Below, piece after piece: positions 34,721 through 43,663 of a stretch of DNA of 64,000 bases. Position 1 is the stretch's first letter; each line of letters opens with the position of its first letter. The position numbers and the translations under genes are program-made. Where the stretch lies: positions 1-64,000 of the forward strand of contig JANXRV010000128.1 in NCBI GenBank assembly GCA_025356665.1, written 5' to 3'. Under the pieces are notes generated by a model. That model did no database searches and had not been told where the DNA came from. It was given only the letters and a program-made list of their open reading frames with translations. The DNA is from CAITSH01 sp025356665 (GTDB taxonomy: Bacteria; Pseudomonadota; Gammaproteobacteria; Burkholderiales; SG8-39).

Positions 34721-35899
34721 ATGCCAAACCGCAAAACCATCAAGCTCTACCTGAACGTCGGCCATACCTTCGACCATTTGTTCATGTTGATATTCCCGAC
34801 GGTGGTGCTGGCGATCAGCGCCGCGTGGCAGCGCCCCTACAGCGAGCTGTTGCCGCTGTCACTGCCCGGCTTCATCGCTTTCGGCGTGTTCTCCATCCCG
34901 GCCGGATGGTTGGCCGACCGCTGGAGCCGCAGCGGCATGATGACGCTGTTCTTCTTCGGCATCGGCGCCGCCTCCATACTCACCGGCCTGGCGCAAAACG
35001 AGTGGCAGATCAGCGCCGGGCTCGCGCTGGTCGGCGTGTTTGCCGCCATCTATCACCCGGTGGGCATGGCCATGCTGGTCGCCAATGAACCAAAAATCGG
35101 CCGCACCTTGGGCGTGAATGGCGTCTACGGCAACACCGGCCTCGCGCTGGCGGCGCTCATTGCCGGCGCCCTCGCCGACCTGTGGCACTGGCGCGCGGCG
35201 TTTTTTGTGCCTGGCATCGCCTGCATCGCCACCGGCATCGGCTTCGCGCTGGCGGCGCGCGGAGGCGACCCGGTTCGAACCAAAGCCAAGGCCGGCGCAG
35301 TCCGCCTGCCCCGCTCGGTGCTGATGCGCGTATTCGCCGTGGTGGTGGTCGCCACCATTTGTGGCGGCATCATATTCAACGCCACCACCGTGTCTATGCC
35401 CAAGGTCTTTGATGAACGCCTGAACGCCTTGACGCAATCCACTCTGGGCATAGGCCTGCTGGTCTGCATGGTCTACCTGATCGCGGCAATGGCACAGTTG
35501 CTGATGGGCTGGTGGCTGGACCGACGCTCGCTCAAAACCGTGTTCGTGCCCGTGGTGGCGCTGCAGGTGCCCCTACTGCTGGCGGCGGGCAGCCTGCAAG
35601 GCTATGCCATGCTCGCCTGCGCCGTGGCGATGATGTTTTTCGTTTTTGGACAAATCCCGATCAACGACGCCATGATCGCGCGCTACACCAGCGATGAATG
35701 GCGCGCCCGCGCCTACTCGGTCCGCTACGTACTGTCCTTTGCCGCCAGCGCCACCGCAGTGCCGCTGATCGCCGGCCTGTACGAGGCCACCGGCGACTTC
35801 ACGCTGCTGTTCAACATCCTCGCGGCGCTGGCGGCCTGCATATTTCTGGCCGCCCTCGCCTTTCCGTCACAGGCCGAGGCCAAACCAGCACCGGCCTGA
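34721..35899 (+). CDS. MFS transporter, fosmidomycin-resistance (Fsr) like
   Basis: 392 residues and about 12 membrane helices. The start is ATG 34721; a longer open frame upstream is not conserved. LNVGHTFDHLFMLIFPTVVL and IYHPVGMAMLV with GVNGVYGNTGLA match the Fsr branch of drug/metabolite efflux carriers. The central loop (about residues 185-205) is short and basic. The substrate is unknown, and no obvious ribosome binding site is visible. Confidence 0.9.
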   Translation: MPNRKTIKLYLNVGHTFDHLFMLIFPTVVLAISAAWQRPYSELLPLSLPGFIAFGVFSIPAGWLADRWSRSGMMTLFFFGIGAASILTGLAQNEWQISAGLALVGVFAAIYHPVGMAMLVANEPKIGRTLGVNGVYGNTGLALAALIAGALADLWHWRAAFFVPGIACIATGIGFALAARGGDPVRTKAKAGAVRLPRSVLMRVFAVVVVATICGGIIFNATTVSMPKVFDERLNALTQSTLGIGLLVCMVYLIAAMAQLLMGWWLDRRSLKTVFVPVVALQVPLLLAAGSLQGYAMLACAVAMMFFVFGQIPINDAMIARYTSDEWRARAYSVRYVLSFAASATAVPLIAGLYEATGDFTLLFNILAALAACIFLAALAFPSQAEAKPAPA

Positions 35900-35913
35900 A
35901 CAGGGCAGAACGC

Positions 35914-36306
35914 CTATTGCTTGTCGAGTTCGGCAAATACCTCGCGTGCGATGCGAAAGGAATCGACCGCCACCGGCGCGCCGCAATAGACGCCGCAATG
36001 AATCAACACCGCGGCAATTTCCTTGCGGCTGACGCCGTTGGTGAGCGCCCCGCGCAAATGCAGCCTCAGTTCGTGTGGCCGGTTTAGCGTCGCCAGCAGC
36101 GCGACGTTGAGCATGCTGCGGGTCTTGCGCGGAATGGTGTCATCGGTCCACACCTCGCCCCAGGCCTGCTCGGTCACCCAGTCCTGCAGCGTCTGGCTGA
36201 AATCGTCGGCCGAAGCCAGCGCCCGATTTACGTACTCATCACCCAGCACGGCCTTACGCACCGCCAAGCCTTTTTCATACTTTGCGCTTTTGGCATTCTT
36301 GCTCAC
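35914..36306 (-). CDS. Carboxymuconolactone decarboxylase family protein
   Basis: 130 residues from GTG 36306, which has AAGGGGAA at good spacing; ATG 36324 would put that site inside the gene. The length matches PcaC. LNRPHELRLHLRGALTNGVSRKEI and LIHCGVYCGAPVAVDSFRIA carry the conserved His/Tyr/Gly-Pro pattern. It could be a true 4-carboxymuconolactone decarboxylase or an AhpD-like relative, but the CxxC peroxidatic motif of AhpD is absent. No other pca genes are adjacent. Confidence 0.88.
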   Translation of the reverse strand: MSKNAKSAKYEKGLAVRKAVLGDEYVNRALASADDFSQTLQDWVTEQAWGEVWTDDTIPRKTRSMLNVALLATLNRPHELRLHLRGALTNGVSRKEIAAVLIHCGVYCGAPVAVDSFRIAREVFAELDKQ

Positions 36307-36385
36307 GACATTCCCCTTTTGCATGCTTGTTATGGATGTTTCTTATGTGTGACCGGCGTGCGACTAGCCTGTGGCTGGCGTGGGG

Positions 36386-36931
36386 CTAAGGTTTCTTGTT
36401 GGCCGTCCTTTTAACGACTTTTTTAGCGGGCTTGGCCGCCTTTTTCGCTGTCTTCTGCGCCGGATTTTTTACGGCGCGCTTGACCGGCTTCACCCTGGCT
36501 AGCTTGGGCACATAAGCAATCGCCTCGACCTCAAGCCCGCAGTCCATGGGCGTGCGACCGGCTTGCATGCGCGTGCGCGCCGGCAGGGTTTCCTGGCCGG
36601 AGAAATACGTTCGGTAGATACGATCGAATTCGCCGGCATCGCGCTGATCCTTGAGCCACACAATAACTTTTAGCAGGCAATCCATGTTGGAACCCGCCTC
36701 TTCAACGAGCTTTTTCATATTGCCCATCACCAGGTGAACCTGGTCGGCGAAGTGCATGGCCGGAAAAGGCGGTAGCGGCAGCTTGTTCGCCCGCGCCTCA
36801 CGGACCTGCGCGGAAAATGCCTCATCAAAAGGCGGCAGGCCCGAGACAAAGATCAGGTCGCCATAACGAACGCACAGGTTGAAGGGCGCGTCGGCCGAAG
36901 GCAGGTCGGCATTGAAGTTCTCTTTTTCCAT
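36386..36931 (-). CDS. RidA-family protein with lysine-rich C-terminal tail
   Basis: 181 residues from ATG 36931, with AAGGAGATG just upstream. Residues 10-143 form a RidA/YjgF domain (YGDLIFVSGLPP, MDCLLKVIVWLKD, and the substrate Arg in PARTRMQ followed by GLEVEAIAYVP). Residues 144-181 are a basic tail built from Lys/Ala/Pro/Val, like bacterial histone H1-like proteins. RidA hydrolyses reactive enamines or imines; the tail is not part of the usual fold and suggests nucleic-acid or polyanion binding. It neighbours a PLP enzyme, a logical RidA partner. Confidence 0.88.
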   Translation of the reverse strand: MEKENFNADLPSADAPFNLCVRYGDLIFVSGLPPFDEAFSAQVREARANKLPLPPFPAMHFADQVHLVMGNMKKLVEEAGSNMDCLLKVIVWLKDQRDAGEFDRIYRTYFSGQETLPARTRMQAGRTPMDCGLEVEAIAYVPKLARVKPVKRAVKNPAQKTAKKAAKPAKKVVKRTANKKP

Positions 36932-36957
36932 TACATCTCCTTGAACGGGTTTTCGTT

Positions 36958-38142
36958 TCACCACATCATGCCGCGCGCCGTCACCGGCCACAATGCCTTG
37001 ACGACGCCTTGACGCACGCAAACAAACCAGTCGTGCATGTTAACCGTCGGGTCGCAATGCCCGGGCACCAGCAAGAGCTTTTCACCCAGGGCCGGTGCCA
37101 CCGTTCCCGGCGCCACGCTGATCACGCCGTGCTCGTCCGATGCCTTACGATATTCCAGCCCGGGCCTGCCCGCCACACGCGGCATGCCCGAATCGATGCT
37201 CGATGCCTTGAGACCTGCGTCGACCACCACGCGATCGGGCGCCGGCGTACTCATAACCGTGGTCAGGATGTGCAAGCTTTGGCCAAACGCAGGAAAGCCA
37301 TCCCATTCGTTTAGCTGATAGTCAGCGTCCATAAAAATATAGGAGCCCGGTTGCAGTTCGGTGTAGACGCCGCCGTCTCGCTCGAACAAAAAACTGCCGG
37401 TGCCGGCACCGGTGACGGTGTCGCAGGCGATGCCCGCCGCAAGGATCAGCTCACGTGTGGCACGGGCTTTTTCGGTCGCCTCAGCGATCGCGGCGCGCCG
37501 TGCCGCGATGCTGCGCAGATGCTGGGCCGAGCCATGGTAGGCGTGCATGCCGGCAAAGCGCAGCCCCGGCGCCGCTGCCACGGCTTTGGCAAGGGCGAGG
37601 GCCGGCGCACCCGGCATCACGCCGCAGCGTGCCGCGCCAACATCAAGCTCTAGGAGCACTTCCAGCCTCACCCCGGCGCCCAGCGCCGCGGCATTGAGCG
37701 CCGCGACGTTCGCCGCACTGTCGGCGCACACGGCGATGCGCGCGCGCTTGGCCAGCGCCACCAACCGTGCAATCTTGACCGCGCCGACGACTTCGTTGCA
37801 AATCAGGATGTCATTGACTCCGCCGAGTACCAGCGCCTCGGCCTCGCTGACTTTCTGGCAGCACACGCCCGCCGCGCCGCCGGCGATTTGCGCCTTGGCG
37901 ATATCGGCCGACTTGTGCGACTTGGCATGTGGCCGCAGTCGCGGACCGGGGCGCGCCCCGTCGCCCCGGACCGCCTCGTTCATCAACGCAAGATTGTGCT
38001 CGAACACATCAAGATCGAGGATCAGCGCGGGCGTGTCAACTTGCGCCAGAGGCATGCCTATGGTGGCAAGGGTGGCTGGGGTGGCTGGGGTGGCTGGGGT
38101 GGCTGGGGTAGCGAGCGAAGCAGGTGCGGTGGGAGTATTCAT
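36958..38142 (-). CDS. D-threonine aldolase / D-serine dehydratase-like PLP enzyme
   Basis: 394 residues, fold-type III (alanine-racemase N-terminal barrel). The PLP Lys is in RPHAKSHKS. The metal-binding motif HCDPTVNMHD lies near the C terminus, as in D-threonine aldolase and DSD1. The N terminus holds a repeated Thr-Pro-Ala run (about residues 10-25) encoded by 9-bp repeats. It probably cleaves or dehydrates D-beta-hydroxy amino acids. RidA, which clears enamine by-products, is the next gene, supporting a dehydratase or lyase role. Confidence 0.88.
   Translation of the reverse strand: MNTPTAPASLATPATPATPATPATLATIGMPLAQVDTPALILDLDVFEHNLALMNEAVRGDGARPGPRLRPHAKSHKSADIAKAQIAGGAAGVCCQKVSEAEALVLGGVNDILICNEVVGAVKIARLVALAKRARIAVCADSAANVAALNAAALGAGVRLEVLLELDVGAARCGVMPGAPALALAKAVAAAPGLRFAGMHAYHGSAQHLRSIAARRAAIAEATEKARATRELILAAGIACDTVTGAGTGSFLFERDGGVYTELQPGSYIFMDADYQLNEWDGFPAFGQSLHILTTVMSTPAPDRVVVDAGLKASSIDSGMPRVAGRPGLEYRKASDEHGVISVAPGTVAPALGEKLLLVPGHCDPTVNMHDWFVCVRQGVVKALWPVTARGMMW
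38062..38115. repeat. 9-bp coding tandem repeat (GGTGGCTGG)
   Basis: Four perfect copies of GGTGGCTGG at 38071-38106, with degenerate flanking units, lie inside the 5' end of the minus-strand aldolase-like gene. They encode Thr-Pro-Ala repeats. Copy changes keep the reading frame. Confidence 0.95.
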
Positions 38143-38236
38143 CTTCAGTCCATGGCTTGTTGACGTGAGGAACGGCCGGCAAGAGCGCATTCTAACTGGG
38201 GTAAAATTGACTATCCCAACGAACCAGAAGAAAAGC

Positions 38237-39214
38237 ATGCGCGCAGTCGAAATCACCACTCCCGGCGAACCCGAGGTGCTCAAACTTGGCACCCGTCCCG
38301 ATCCACAGCCACAGTCAGGCGAAGTCCTGATCAAGGTCGCCGCCGCTGGCGTCAACCGCCCCGACGTACTACAGCGCAAAGGCAATTATCCGGTGCCGCC
38401 CGGCGCCTCGGACATCCCCGGCCTCGAAGTCGCCGGCACCATTACTGCGCTGGGCAAGGATGTCAGCGGCTGGAAAATCGGCGACGAAGTCTGCGCCCTC
38501 GTTGCCGGTGGCGGCTATGCCGAGTTATGCACCGCACCCGCAGCGCAAGTACTGCCGCTGCCCAGGGGCTTGTCGATGATCGAGGCGGCCTCACTGCCGG
38601 AAACCTTTTTCACCGTCTGGAGCAACGTGTTTGACCGCGCGAAACTGGCGCCAGGCGAGACGCTACTGGTTCAGGGCGGCTCCTCGGGCATCGGCGTCAC
38701 CGCCATCCAGATGGCCAAGGCCTTCGGTCATACCGTCTACGCCACCGCCGGCAGTGCGGGCAAGTGCGCCGCATGCGTGCGCCTTGGCGCCGACCGCGCC
38801 ATCAACTACAAGACCGAAGATTTTGTCGCCGTGCTGAAAGAGGCCACCGGCGGCAAGGGCGTCAACGTCATACTTGACATGGTCGGGGGAGATTATGTCG
38901 ACCGCGAACTCAAGAGCCTCGCCGACGACGGCCGCATCGTGCTGATCGCCTTCCTCGGCGGCATGAAATCCACGGTGAACCTCAACGAAATCCTGCGCCG
39001 TCGCCTGGTACTGACCGGCTCGACGCTGCGTCCGCGCCCCATTGACTTCAAGGCTGCGATCGCGCAAAACCTGCGCGATAAGGTTTGGCCGCTACTCGAA
39101 GCCAAAACAATAAAGCCGGAGATTTTCAAGACCTTCGCCCTCGCCGATGCGGCCGAGGCACACACGCTGATGGAATCCTCGCAACACATCGGCAAGATCG
39201 TCCTCACCGTTTAG
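38237..39214 (+). CDS. NAD(P)H:quinone oxidoreductase, zinc-independent MDR (PIG3/QOR type)
   Basis: 325 residues. The GroES-like domain (GVNRPDVLQRKGNYPVPPG) is followed by a Rossmann domain with VQGGSSGIGVTAIQMAK. No zinc-ligand cysteines are present, as in zeta-crystallin/QOR/PIG3. The phrase QRKGNYPVPPGASDIPGLE is characteristic of PIG3-like reductases. It likely reduces quinones or enones with NADPH. The following SDR gene starts 9 bp later, indicating an operon. Confidence 0.92.
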   Translation: MRAVEITTPGEPEVLKLGTRPDPQPQSGEVLIKVAAAGVNRPDVLQRKGNYPVPPGASDIPGLEVAGTITALGKDVSGWKIGDEVCALVAGGGYAELCTAPAAQVLPLPRGLSMIEAASLPETFFTVWSNVFDRAKLAPGETLLVQGGSSGIGVTAIQMAKAFGHTVYATAGSAGKCAACVRLGADRAINYKTEDFVAVLKEATGGKGVNVILDMVGGDYVDRELKSLADDGRIVLIAFLGGMKSTVNLNEILRRRLVLTGSTLRPRPIDFKAAIAQNLRDKVWPLLEAKTIKPEIFKTFALADAAEAHTLMESSQHIGKIVLTV

Positions 39215-39223
39215 GCGGGCGTC

Positions 39224-40105
39224 ATGTTCCAACCGGGCATACTCAAGGGCAAGCGCATCCTGGTCACCGGCGGCGGCACCGGCCTCGGGCGTGAAATCGC
39301 GGCCCAATACCTCGGCCTTGGCGCCGACATCATCATTTGCGGACGGCGAAAATCGGTGCTCGATGAAACCGCCACAGCCTTGATGCAGGCGCACGGCGGT
39401 GTGGTCAGCACCCGCGCCGTGGATATCCGTGACGCCCTCGCCGTCGACGCCATGGTGCAGTCCATCTGGGACGAGGGCGGCCCCCTCACGGGGCTGGTCA
39501 ATAACGCCGCAGGCAATTTCATCAGCCGCACCGAAGACCTGTCGCCGCGCGGCTTTGACGCCATCGCCAACATTGTTTTGCACGGCACGTTTTATATGAC
39601 GCAGGCGGTGGGCAAGCGCTGGATCGCCGGAGGGCACAAGGGCAGCGTGATCTCGATTGTGGTGACTTGGGTCTGGACCGGTTCGCCCTTCGTCGTGCCC
39701 TCGGCCATGGCCAAGGCCGGCGTGCATGTGATGACACAGTCCCTGGCTGTGGAGTGGGGTCGCCACGGCATCCGTCTCAACGCCATTGCGCCGGGCACCA
39801 TCCCGACAGAGGGCATGAGCCAGCGCCTCGCGCCCGGCCAGCAGGACCACGGCGATGCCGTGGCCAAGGCCAACCCCATGGGCCGCGTCGGGCAGATGCA
39901 CGAACTGCAAAACCTCGCCACCTTCCTGATGGCCGATGGCTGCGAATGGCTGTCGGGTCAGACCATCGCACTCGACGGGGCCGGCTGGCAGGCCAACGGC
40001 GGCTCCTTCAAGGAGCTGTTCGCTTGGGGGGACACCGAGTGGACGAGCGCGCGCGCAGCCATCAAAAGTCAGGACGACAAAGACAAGGCGCAGCGACCAG
40101 CCTAG
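39224..40105 (+). CDS. SDR, 2,4-dienoyl-CoA reductase / PECR-like
   Basis: 293 residues. The TGGGTGLGREIA cofactor loop and NNAAGNFIS are present. The active-site segment reads FVVPSAMAKAGV, lacking the usual Tyr-x3-Lys Tyr at that spot, as in the dienoyl-CoA reductase family. ICGRR favours NADPH. It probably reduces unsaturated acyl-CoA. A charged C-terminal tail extends past the usual end. Confidence 0.88.
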   Translation: MFQPGILKGKRILVTGGGTGLGREIAAQYLGLGADIIICGRRKSVLDETATALMQAHGGVVSTRAVDIRDALAVDAMVQSIWDEGGPLTGLVNNAAGNFISRTEDLSPRGFDAIANIVLHGTFYMTQAVGKRWIAGGHKGSVISIVVTWVWTGSPFVVPSAMAKAGVHVMTQSLAVEWGRHGIRLNAIAPGTIPTEGMSQRLAPGQQDHGDAVAKANPMGRVGQMHELQNLATFLMADGCEWLSGQTIALDGAGWQANGGSFKELFAWGDTEWTSARAAIKSQDDKDKAQRPA

Positions 40106-40177
40106 GTCGATCGCCCGGAAAGCCGCTCCAGACGGGCATTTCCAGCTGTCGGTGTGGCGAAAACAGGAGGAAATAAA

Positions 40178-41170
40178 ATGAAAAAAAACATTCCCGCCCG
40201 TTCGCTGGTTCTTCTGCTCGCCGCCCTAATCCTGGCAAGCCTGGCACTGACGCTGCCGACGAATGCCGGCGCGCAAGCCTATCCGTCCAAACCGATACGC
40301 CTGATCACGCCTTTCGCACCCGGCGGAGGCACCGACTTCGTCGCGCGGCTGATCGCGCAAAAGTTGACGGAAAAACTGGGCCAGCAAGTCATGGTCGACA
40401 ACAAACCGGGAGCCGGCAGCAACCTGGGCACCGAACTCGCGCTCAAGTCGCCGCCAGACGGCTACACCCTGCTGGTCACACCGGCGAGCTATACCGTCAA
40501 TCCGAATATCTACAAGCTTAACTTCGACCCGATAAACGACATCACGCCCATCGTGCAGATCTCCTCCGGGCCCTACATCGTCGCCGTGCATCCATCGCTG
40601 CCGGTAAAAACCCTTAAAGACCTGGTCGACTACGCCAAGGCCAATCCGGACAAGCTCTCTTACGGTTCCGCAGGTAACGGCAGCTCCACCCACCTTGCCA
40701 CCGAGTTTTTTCTCGACGTCGCAAAGATCAAGATGCTGCACATCCCCTACAAGGGCACCGGCCCCGCGCTCAACGACACCATCGCCGGCAATGTCCAGGT
40801 GATATTCGGCAGCGTCGCCGCCACGCTGCAATTCGTCAAATCGGGGCGCCTGCGCGCCCTCGCCGTGACCACACCGCAACGCATCAGCGCCGAACCGGAT
40901 GTGCCCACCGTCGCCGAATCAGGCTTTCCCAGCTATGAGGTCACCAACTGGAGCGGCCTCTCCGGCCCCAGGGGCCTGCCCCGGGAGATCGTGGATCGCA
41001 TCAACCGCGAAGTAAACGAAATCATCAAGGGCGCCGATGTCACCAAGGTGCTGGCCGCCGACGGCCTCAGTCCGGCCGGCGGATCGGTCGAACGGTTCAC
41101 CAACATCATCAACACGGAAATCCCGCGCTGGAACCGCGTCGTCAAATCATCGGGCGCCAAAATAGACTAG
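40178..41170 (+). CDS. Bug/TctC-family periplasmic solute-binding protein
   Basis: 330 residues from ATG 40178, preceded by an ideal AGGAGGAAATAAA. The Sec signal ends near NAGAQA. YPSKPIRLITPFAPGGGTD and VDNKPGAGSNLGTEL are diagnostic. It is the third solitary Bug protein of the window and is clearly different from the other two in sequence. No permease subunits are nearby. Confidence 0.94.
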   Translation: MKKNIPARSLVLLLAALILASLALTLPTNAGAQAYPSKPIRLITPFAPGGGTDFVARLIAQKLTEKLGQQVMVDNKPGAGSNLGTELALKSPPDGYTLLVTPASYTVNPNIYKLNFDPINDITPIVQISSGPYIVAVHPSLPVKTLKDLVDYAKANPDKLSYGSAGNGSSTHLATEFFLDVAKIKMLHIPYKGTGPALNDTIAGNVQVIFGSVAATLQFVKSGRLRALAVTTPQRISAEPDVPTVAESGFPSYEVTNWSGLSGPRGLPREIVDRINREVNEIIKGADVTKVLAADGLSPAGGSVERFTNIINTEIPRWNRVVKSSGAKID

Positions 41171-41233
41171 GCTGTCATTGGCAAGCTCATTGCAATACGC
41201 TCTCATCGAAAAAAACAGTCAGGGGAAAATTCA

Positions 41234-42145
41234 ATGCTGATCGGAATGACTGGCCTCGGGCGCATGGGCGCGAACATGTCACGGCGGCTCGCCAGAGGCG
41301 GCGCGAAGGTCTGCGGCCATGACCGCAACGACGCACTCGCCTCAATGCTTGCGGCGGAGGCCGGCTTCAGGCCGGCGGACACATTAAAGGCACTGGTCGC
41401 CGCCCTGCCCGCGCCGCGCGTAATCTGGATGATGTTGCCCGCGGGTGATGCGACGCAATCGACCATAGACGCGCTGCTGCCGCTGCTGGCCAAAGGCGAT
41501 GTACTGGTGGACGGTGGCAACGCCAATTACAAGGATAGCCTGCGCCGCGGCGCAGAGCTCAGACTGCACGGCATCGCGTTTGTCGATGCCGGCGTATCGG
41601 GCGGCGTATGGGGCCTTGCCAACGGCTATTGCCTGATGCTGGGCGGCGACAAGGACGCCATCGCACGCGTCGCGCCCTTTATCAAACTACTGGCACCGAC
41701 CCCGGACAGCGGCTGGCTGCACTGCGGGCCGGCCGGCAGCGGCCACTTTGTCAAAATGGTCCACAACGGCATCGAATACGGCATGATGCAAGCCCTCGCC
41801 GAGGGCTTTGCGCTGCTCGATGCGAAAAAAGAGCTGCAGCTCGACACCGCCGCAATCGGCGAACTATGGCGCCATGGCAGCGTGGTGCGCTCCTGGCTGC
41901 TCGACCTGACCGCCGACGCCCTGGGCAAGAACAACAGTATGGCCGGCATCAAACCGGTGGTCGCCGACTCGGGCGAAGGTCGCTGGGCCGTGGATGAGGC
42001 CGTATCGCTGGGTGTGCCCACCCCTGTGATCGCCATGGCTTTGATGACGCGCTTCGCCAGTCAGGGAAGGGACGACTACAGCGCCAGGCTGTTGGCGATG
42101 ATGCGCGCAGGTTTTGGCGGCCACGCTATCCAAGCCGACAAGTAA
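41234..42145 (+). CDS. gnd: 6-phosphogluconate dehydrogenase (decarboxylating), short form
   Basis: 303 residues, matching the short NAD+-preferring GndA/YqeC type rather than the 470-residue enzyme. GMTGLGRMGANMSRRL binds the cofactor. DGGNANYKDSLRR and FVDAGVSGGVWGL hold the substrate loop, with the catalytic Lys in GHFVKMVHNGIEYGMMQ. It yields ribulose 5-phosphate and CO2. AGGGGAAAA precedes the ATG. Its TAA overlaps the first ATG of gluQ (TAATG). Confidence 0.93.
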   Translation: MLIGMTGLGRMGANMSRRLARGGAKVCGHDRNDALASMLAAEAGFRPADTLKALVAALPAPRVIWMMLPAGDATQSTIDALLPLLAKGDVLVDGGNANYKDSLRRGAELRLHGIAFVDAGVSGGVWGLANGYCLMLGGDKDAIARVAPFIKLLAPTPDSGWLHCGPAGSGHFVKMVHNGIEYGMMQALAEGFALLDAKKELQLDTAAIGELWRHGSVVRSWLLDLTADALGKNNSMAGIKPVVADSGEGRWAVDEAVSLGVPTPVIAMALMTRFASQGRDDYSARLLAMMRAGFGGHAIQADK

Positions 42146-42198
42146 TGTCCCGTATGTCCCGCATGTCCCGTATGTCCCGTATGTCCCGCATGTCCCGT
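42145..42198. repeat. 9-bp tandem repeat containing start codons (ATGTCCCGY)
   Basis: Six copies of ATGTCCCGT/C plus a seventh degenerate unit (ATGTCGCAC, to 42207). Each unit starts with an in-frame ATG for gluQ, so copy changes keep the frame and preserve a start codon next to the gnd stop. Confidence 0.97.
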
Positions 42199-43095
42199 AT
42201 GTCGCACTACAGGGGCCGCTTCGCGCCCTCCCCGACCGGCCCCCTGCATTTCGGATCACTCGTGGCTGCAACCGGCAGCTATCTGGAGGCGCACTCGCAC
42301 GGCGGCGAGTGGCTGGTGCGCATGGAAGATATTGACCGGCCACGCGAGCAAGCCGGCGCCGCTGCGGCGATATTTTCCGCACTTAAAGCGCATGGCTTCG
42401 CCTGGAACGACCAGATCCTGTACCAAAGCCGGCGCACCGCCGCGTACCAGTCGGCCCTGGAACAGCTTGGCGCCGCCGGCCACACCTACCCTTGCGCCTG
42501 CTCGCGCCGTGAAATCGGCGACAGCCTGCTCGCCCCCGACGGCACGCCCATCTATCCGGGCACCTGCCGCGGGGGCCTCGCGACGGGTAAAAGCGCGCGC
42601 TCGGTGCGCGTGCGTGTCGGCAATACGCAAATCACGTTTGAAGATGCGATACAGGGCACGGTCATGCAGGCGCTGGCGCAAGACTCGGGGGATTTTTTGC
42701 TCCATCGCGCCGACGGCTTGTTCGCCTACCAACTGGCGGTGGTGGTCGATGACGCCGAGCAAGGCGTGACCCATGTGGTGCGCGGCGCCGACCTGCTCGA
42801 TTCGACGCCACGGCAGATTTTTTTGCACGGACTTCTCGGTTACCCGGTCCCGCGCTACGCCCATTTGCCACTCGCCCTCAACGCCGGCGGAGAAAAGCTA
42901 TCCAAGCAAACCCTGGCCGCACCGCTCGATGCGCTGCGGCCGGCGGCCAACCTCGTCGCCGCGCTCAATTTTCTTGGCCAGGCCGCGCCAGCGGCCCTCA
43001 TTGAAAGTCCGGTCGGCGAGGTGTGGCGTTGGGCGCTGGCGCACTGGCAGCTGTCACGAATACCGCGACGCAAGGCCTTGGCGGCGGGCTTTTGA
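42145..43095 (+). CDS. gluQ: Glutamyl-Q tRNA(Asp) synthetase
   Basis: 316 residues. It attaches glutamate to queuosine in tRNA-Asp. FAPSPTGPLHFGSL is the HIGH-type ATP site, EDIDRPRE follows, zinc ligands are at HTYPCACSRRE with PGTCRG, and GGEKLSKQTL is the KMSKS equivalent. As usual, the anticodon domain is lacking. The protein begins with six Met-Ser-Arg repeats, so seven in-frame ATG codons precede the conserved HYRGRFAPS. Which one is used cannot be read; the first overlaps the gnd stop. Confidence 0.94.
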   Translation: MSRMSRMSRMSRMSRMSRMSHYRGRFAPSPTGPLHFGSLVAATGSYLEAHSHGGEWLVRMEDIDRPREQAGAAAAIFSALKAHGFAWNDQILYQSRRTAAYQSALEQLGAAGHTYPCACSRREIGDSLLAPDGTPIYPGTCRGGLATGKSARSVRVRVGNTQITFEDAIQGTVMQALAQDSGDFLLHRADGLFAYQLAVVVDDAEQGVTHVVRGADLLDSTPRQIFLHGLLGYPVPRYAHLPLALNAGGEKLSKQTLAAPLDALRPAANLVAALNFLGQAAPAALIESPVGEVWRWALAHWQLSRIPRRKALAAGF

Positions 43096-43162
43096 GACTT
43101 CCGACACCATGGGTGCACGCACATCGCGCGCGTCCACAACCCCTCAAGAAATCACAACCGAC

Positions 43163-43558
43163 ATGACACTGCCCAGCGAAATTTCATTGCTCGAAACGGC
43201 CGGACGGCTTCTGCTGGTTATTTTCTTCATCGTCGCGGGGCTCTCCAACATGACACCCGCGCGCATACGCGACCATATCGAGCGCATGGCTGCGGGCGGC
43301 GTGCCTGCAGCGACCCCGGTCTTCTGGCTCGGCATTGCGCTGCAGTTCACCGGCTGCGCGCTGCTACTCACAGGCTGGCACGCCAATATCGGCGCGCTAT
43401 GCCTGATCATTTTCACCCTCACCGCCACCGCGATTTTTCACCGCTTCTGGTTGCTGGATGACCCGATAAAACGTAACCTCGCCAGGCTTTTTTTTCTCAA
43501 CAACACGGCAATCACCGGCGGCCTGCTACTGTTGCTTGCCAATATGCAGATGGCCTGA
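43163..43558 (+). CDS. DoxX-family membrane protein
   Basis: 131 residues with four predicted membrane helices. LLLVIFFIVAGLSNMTP and FWLGIALQFTGCALLLTGW resemble DoxX/DoxD. The biochemical role of most family members is unsettled; links to redox or thiol stress are reported. The ATG at 43163 is preferred; an upstream ATG at 43109 is in frame. It is downstream of gluQ, perhaps cotranscribed. Confidence 0.8.
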   Translation: MTLPSEISLLETAGRLLLVIFFIVAGLSNMTPARIRDHIERMAAGGVPAATPVFWLGIALQFTGCALLLTGWHANIGALCLIIFTLTATAIFHRFWLLDDPIKRNLARLFFLNNTAITGGLLLLLANMQMA

Positions 43559-43663
43559 GGCCGCGCGCAAGGCCGGGGCACAACGACTGAAAACGCCCGT
43601 CTGGCGCGGGTTTCCAGCCTAGCTTGTGCGAAAATAAACAACACGGAATTAACCACAACCACG

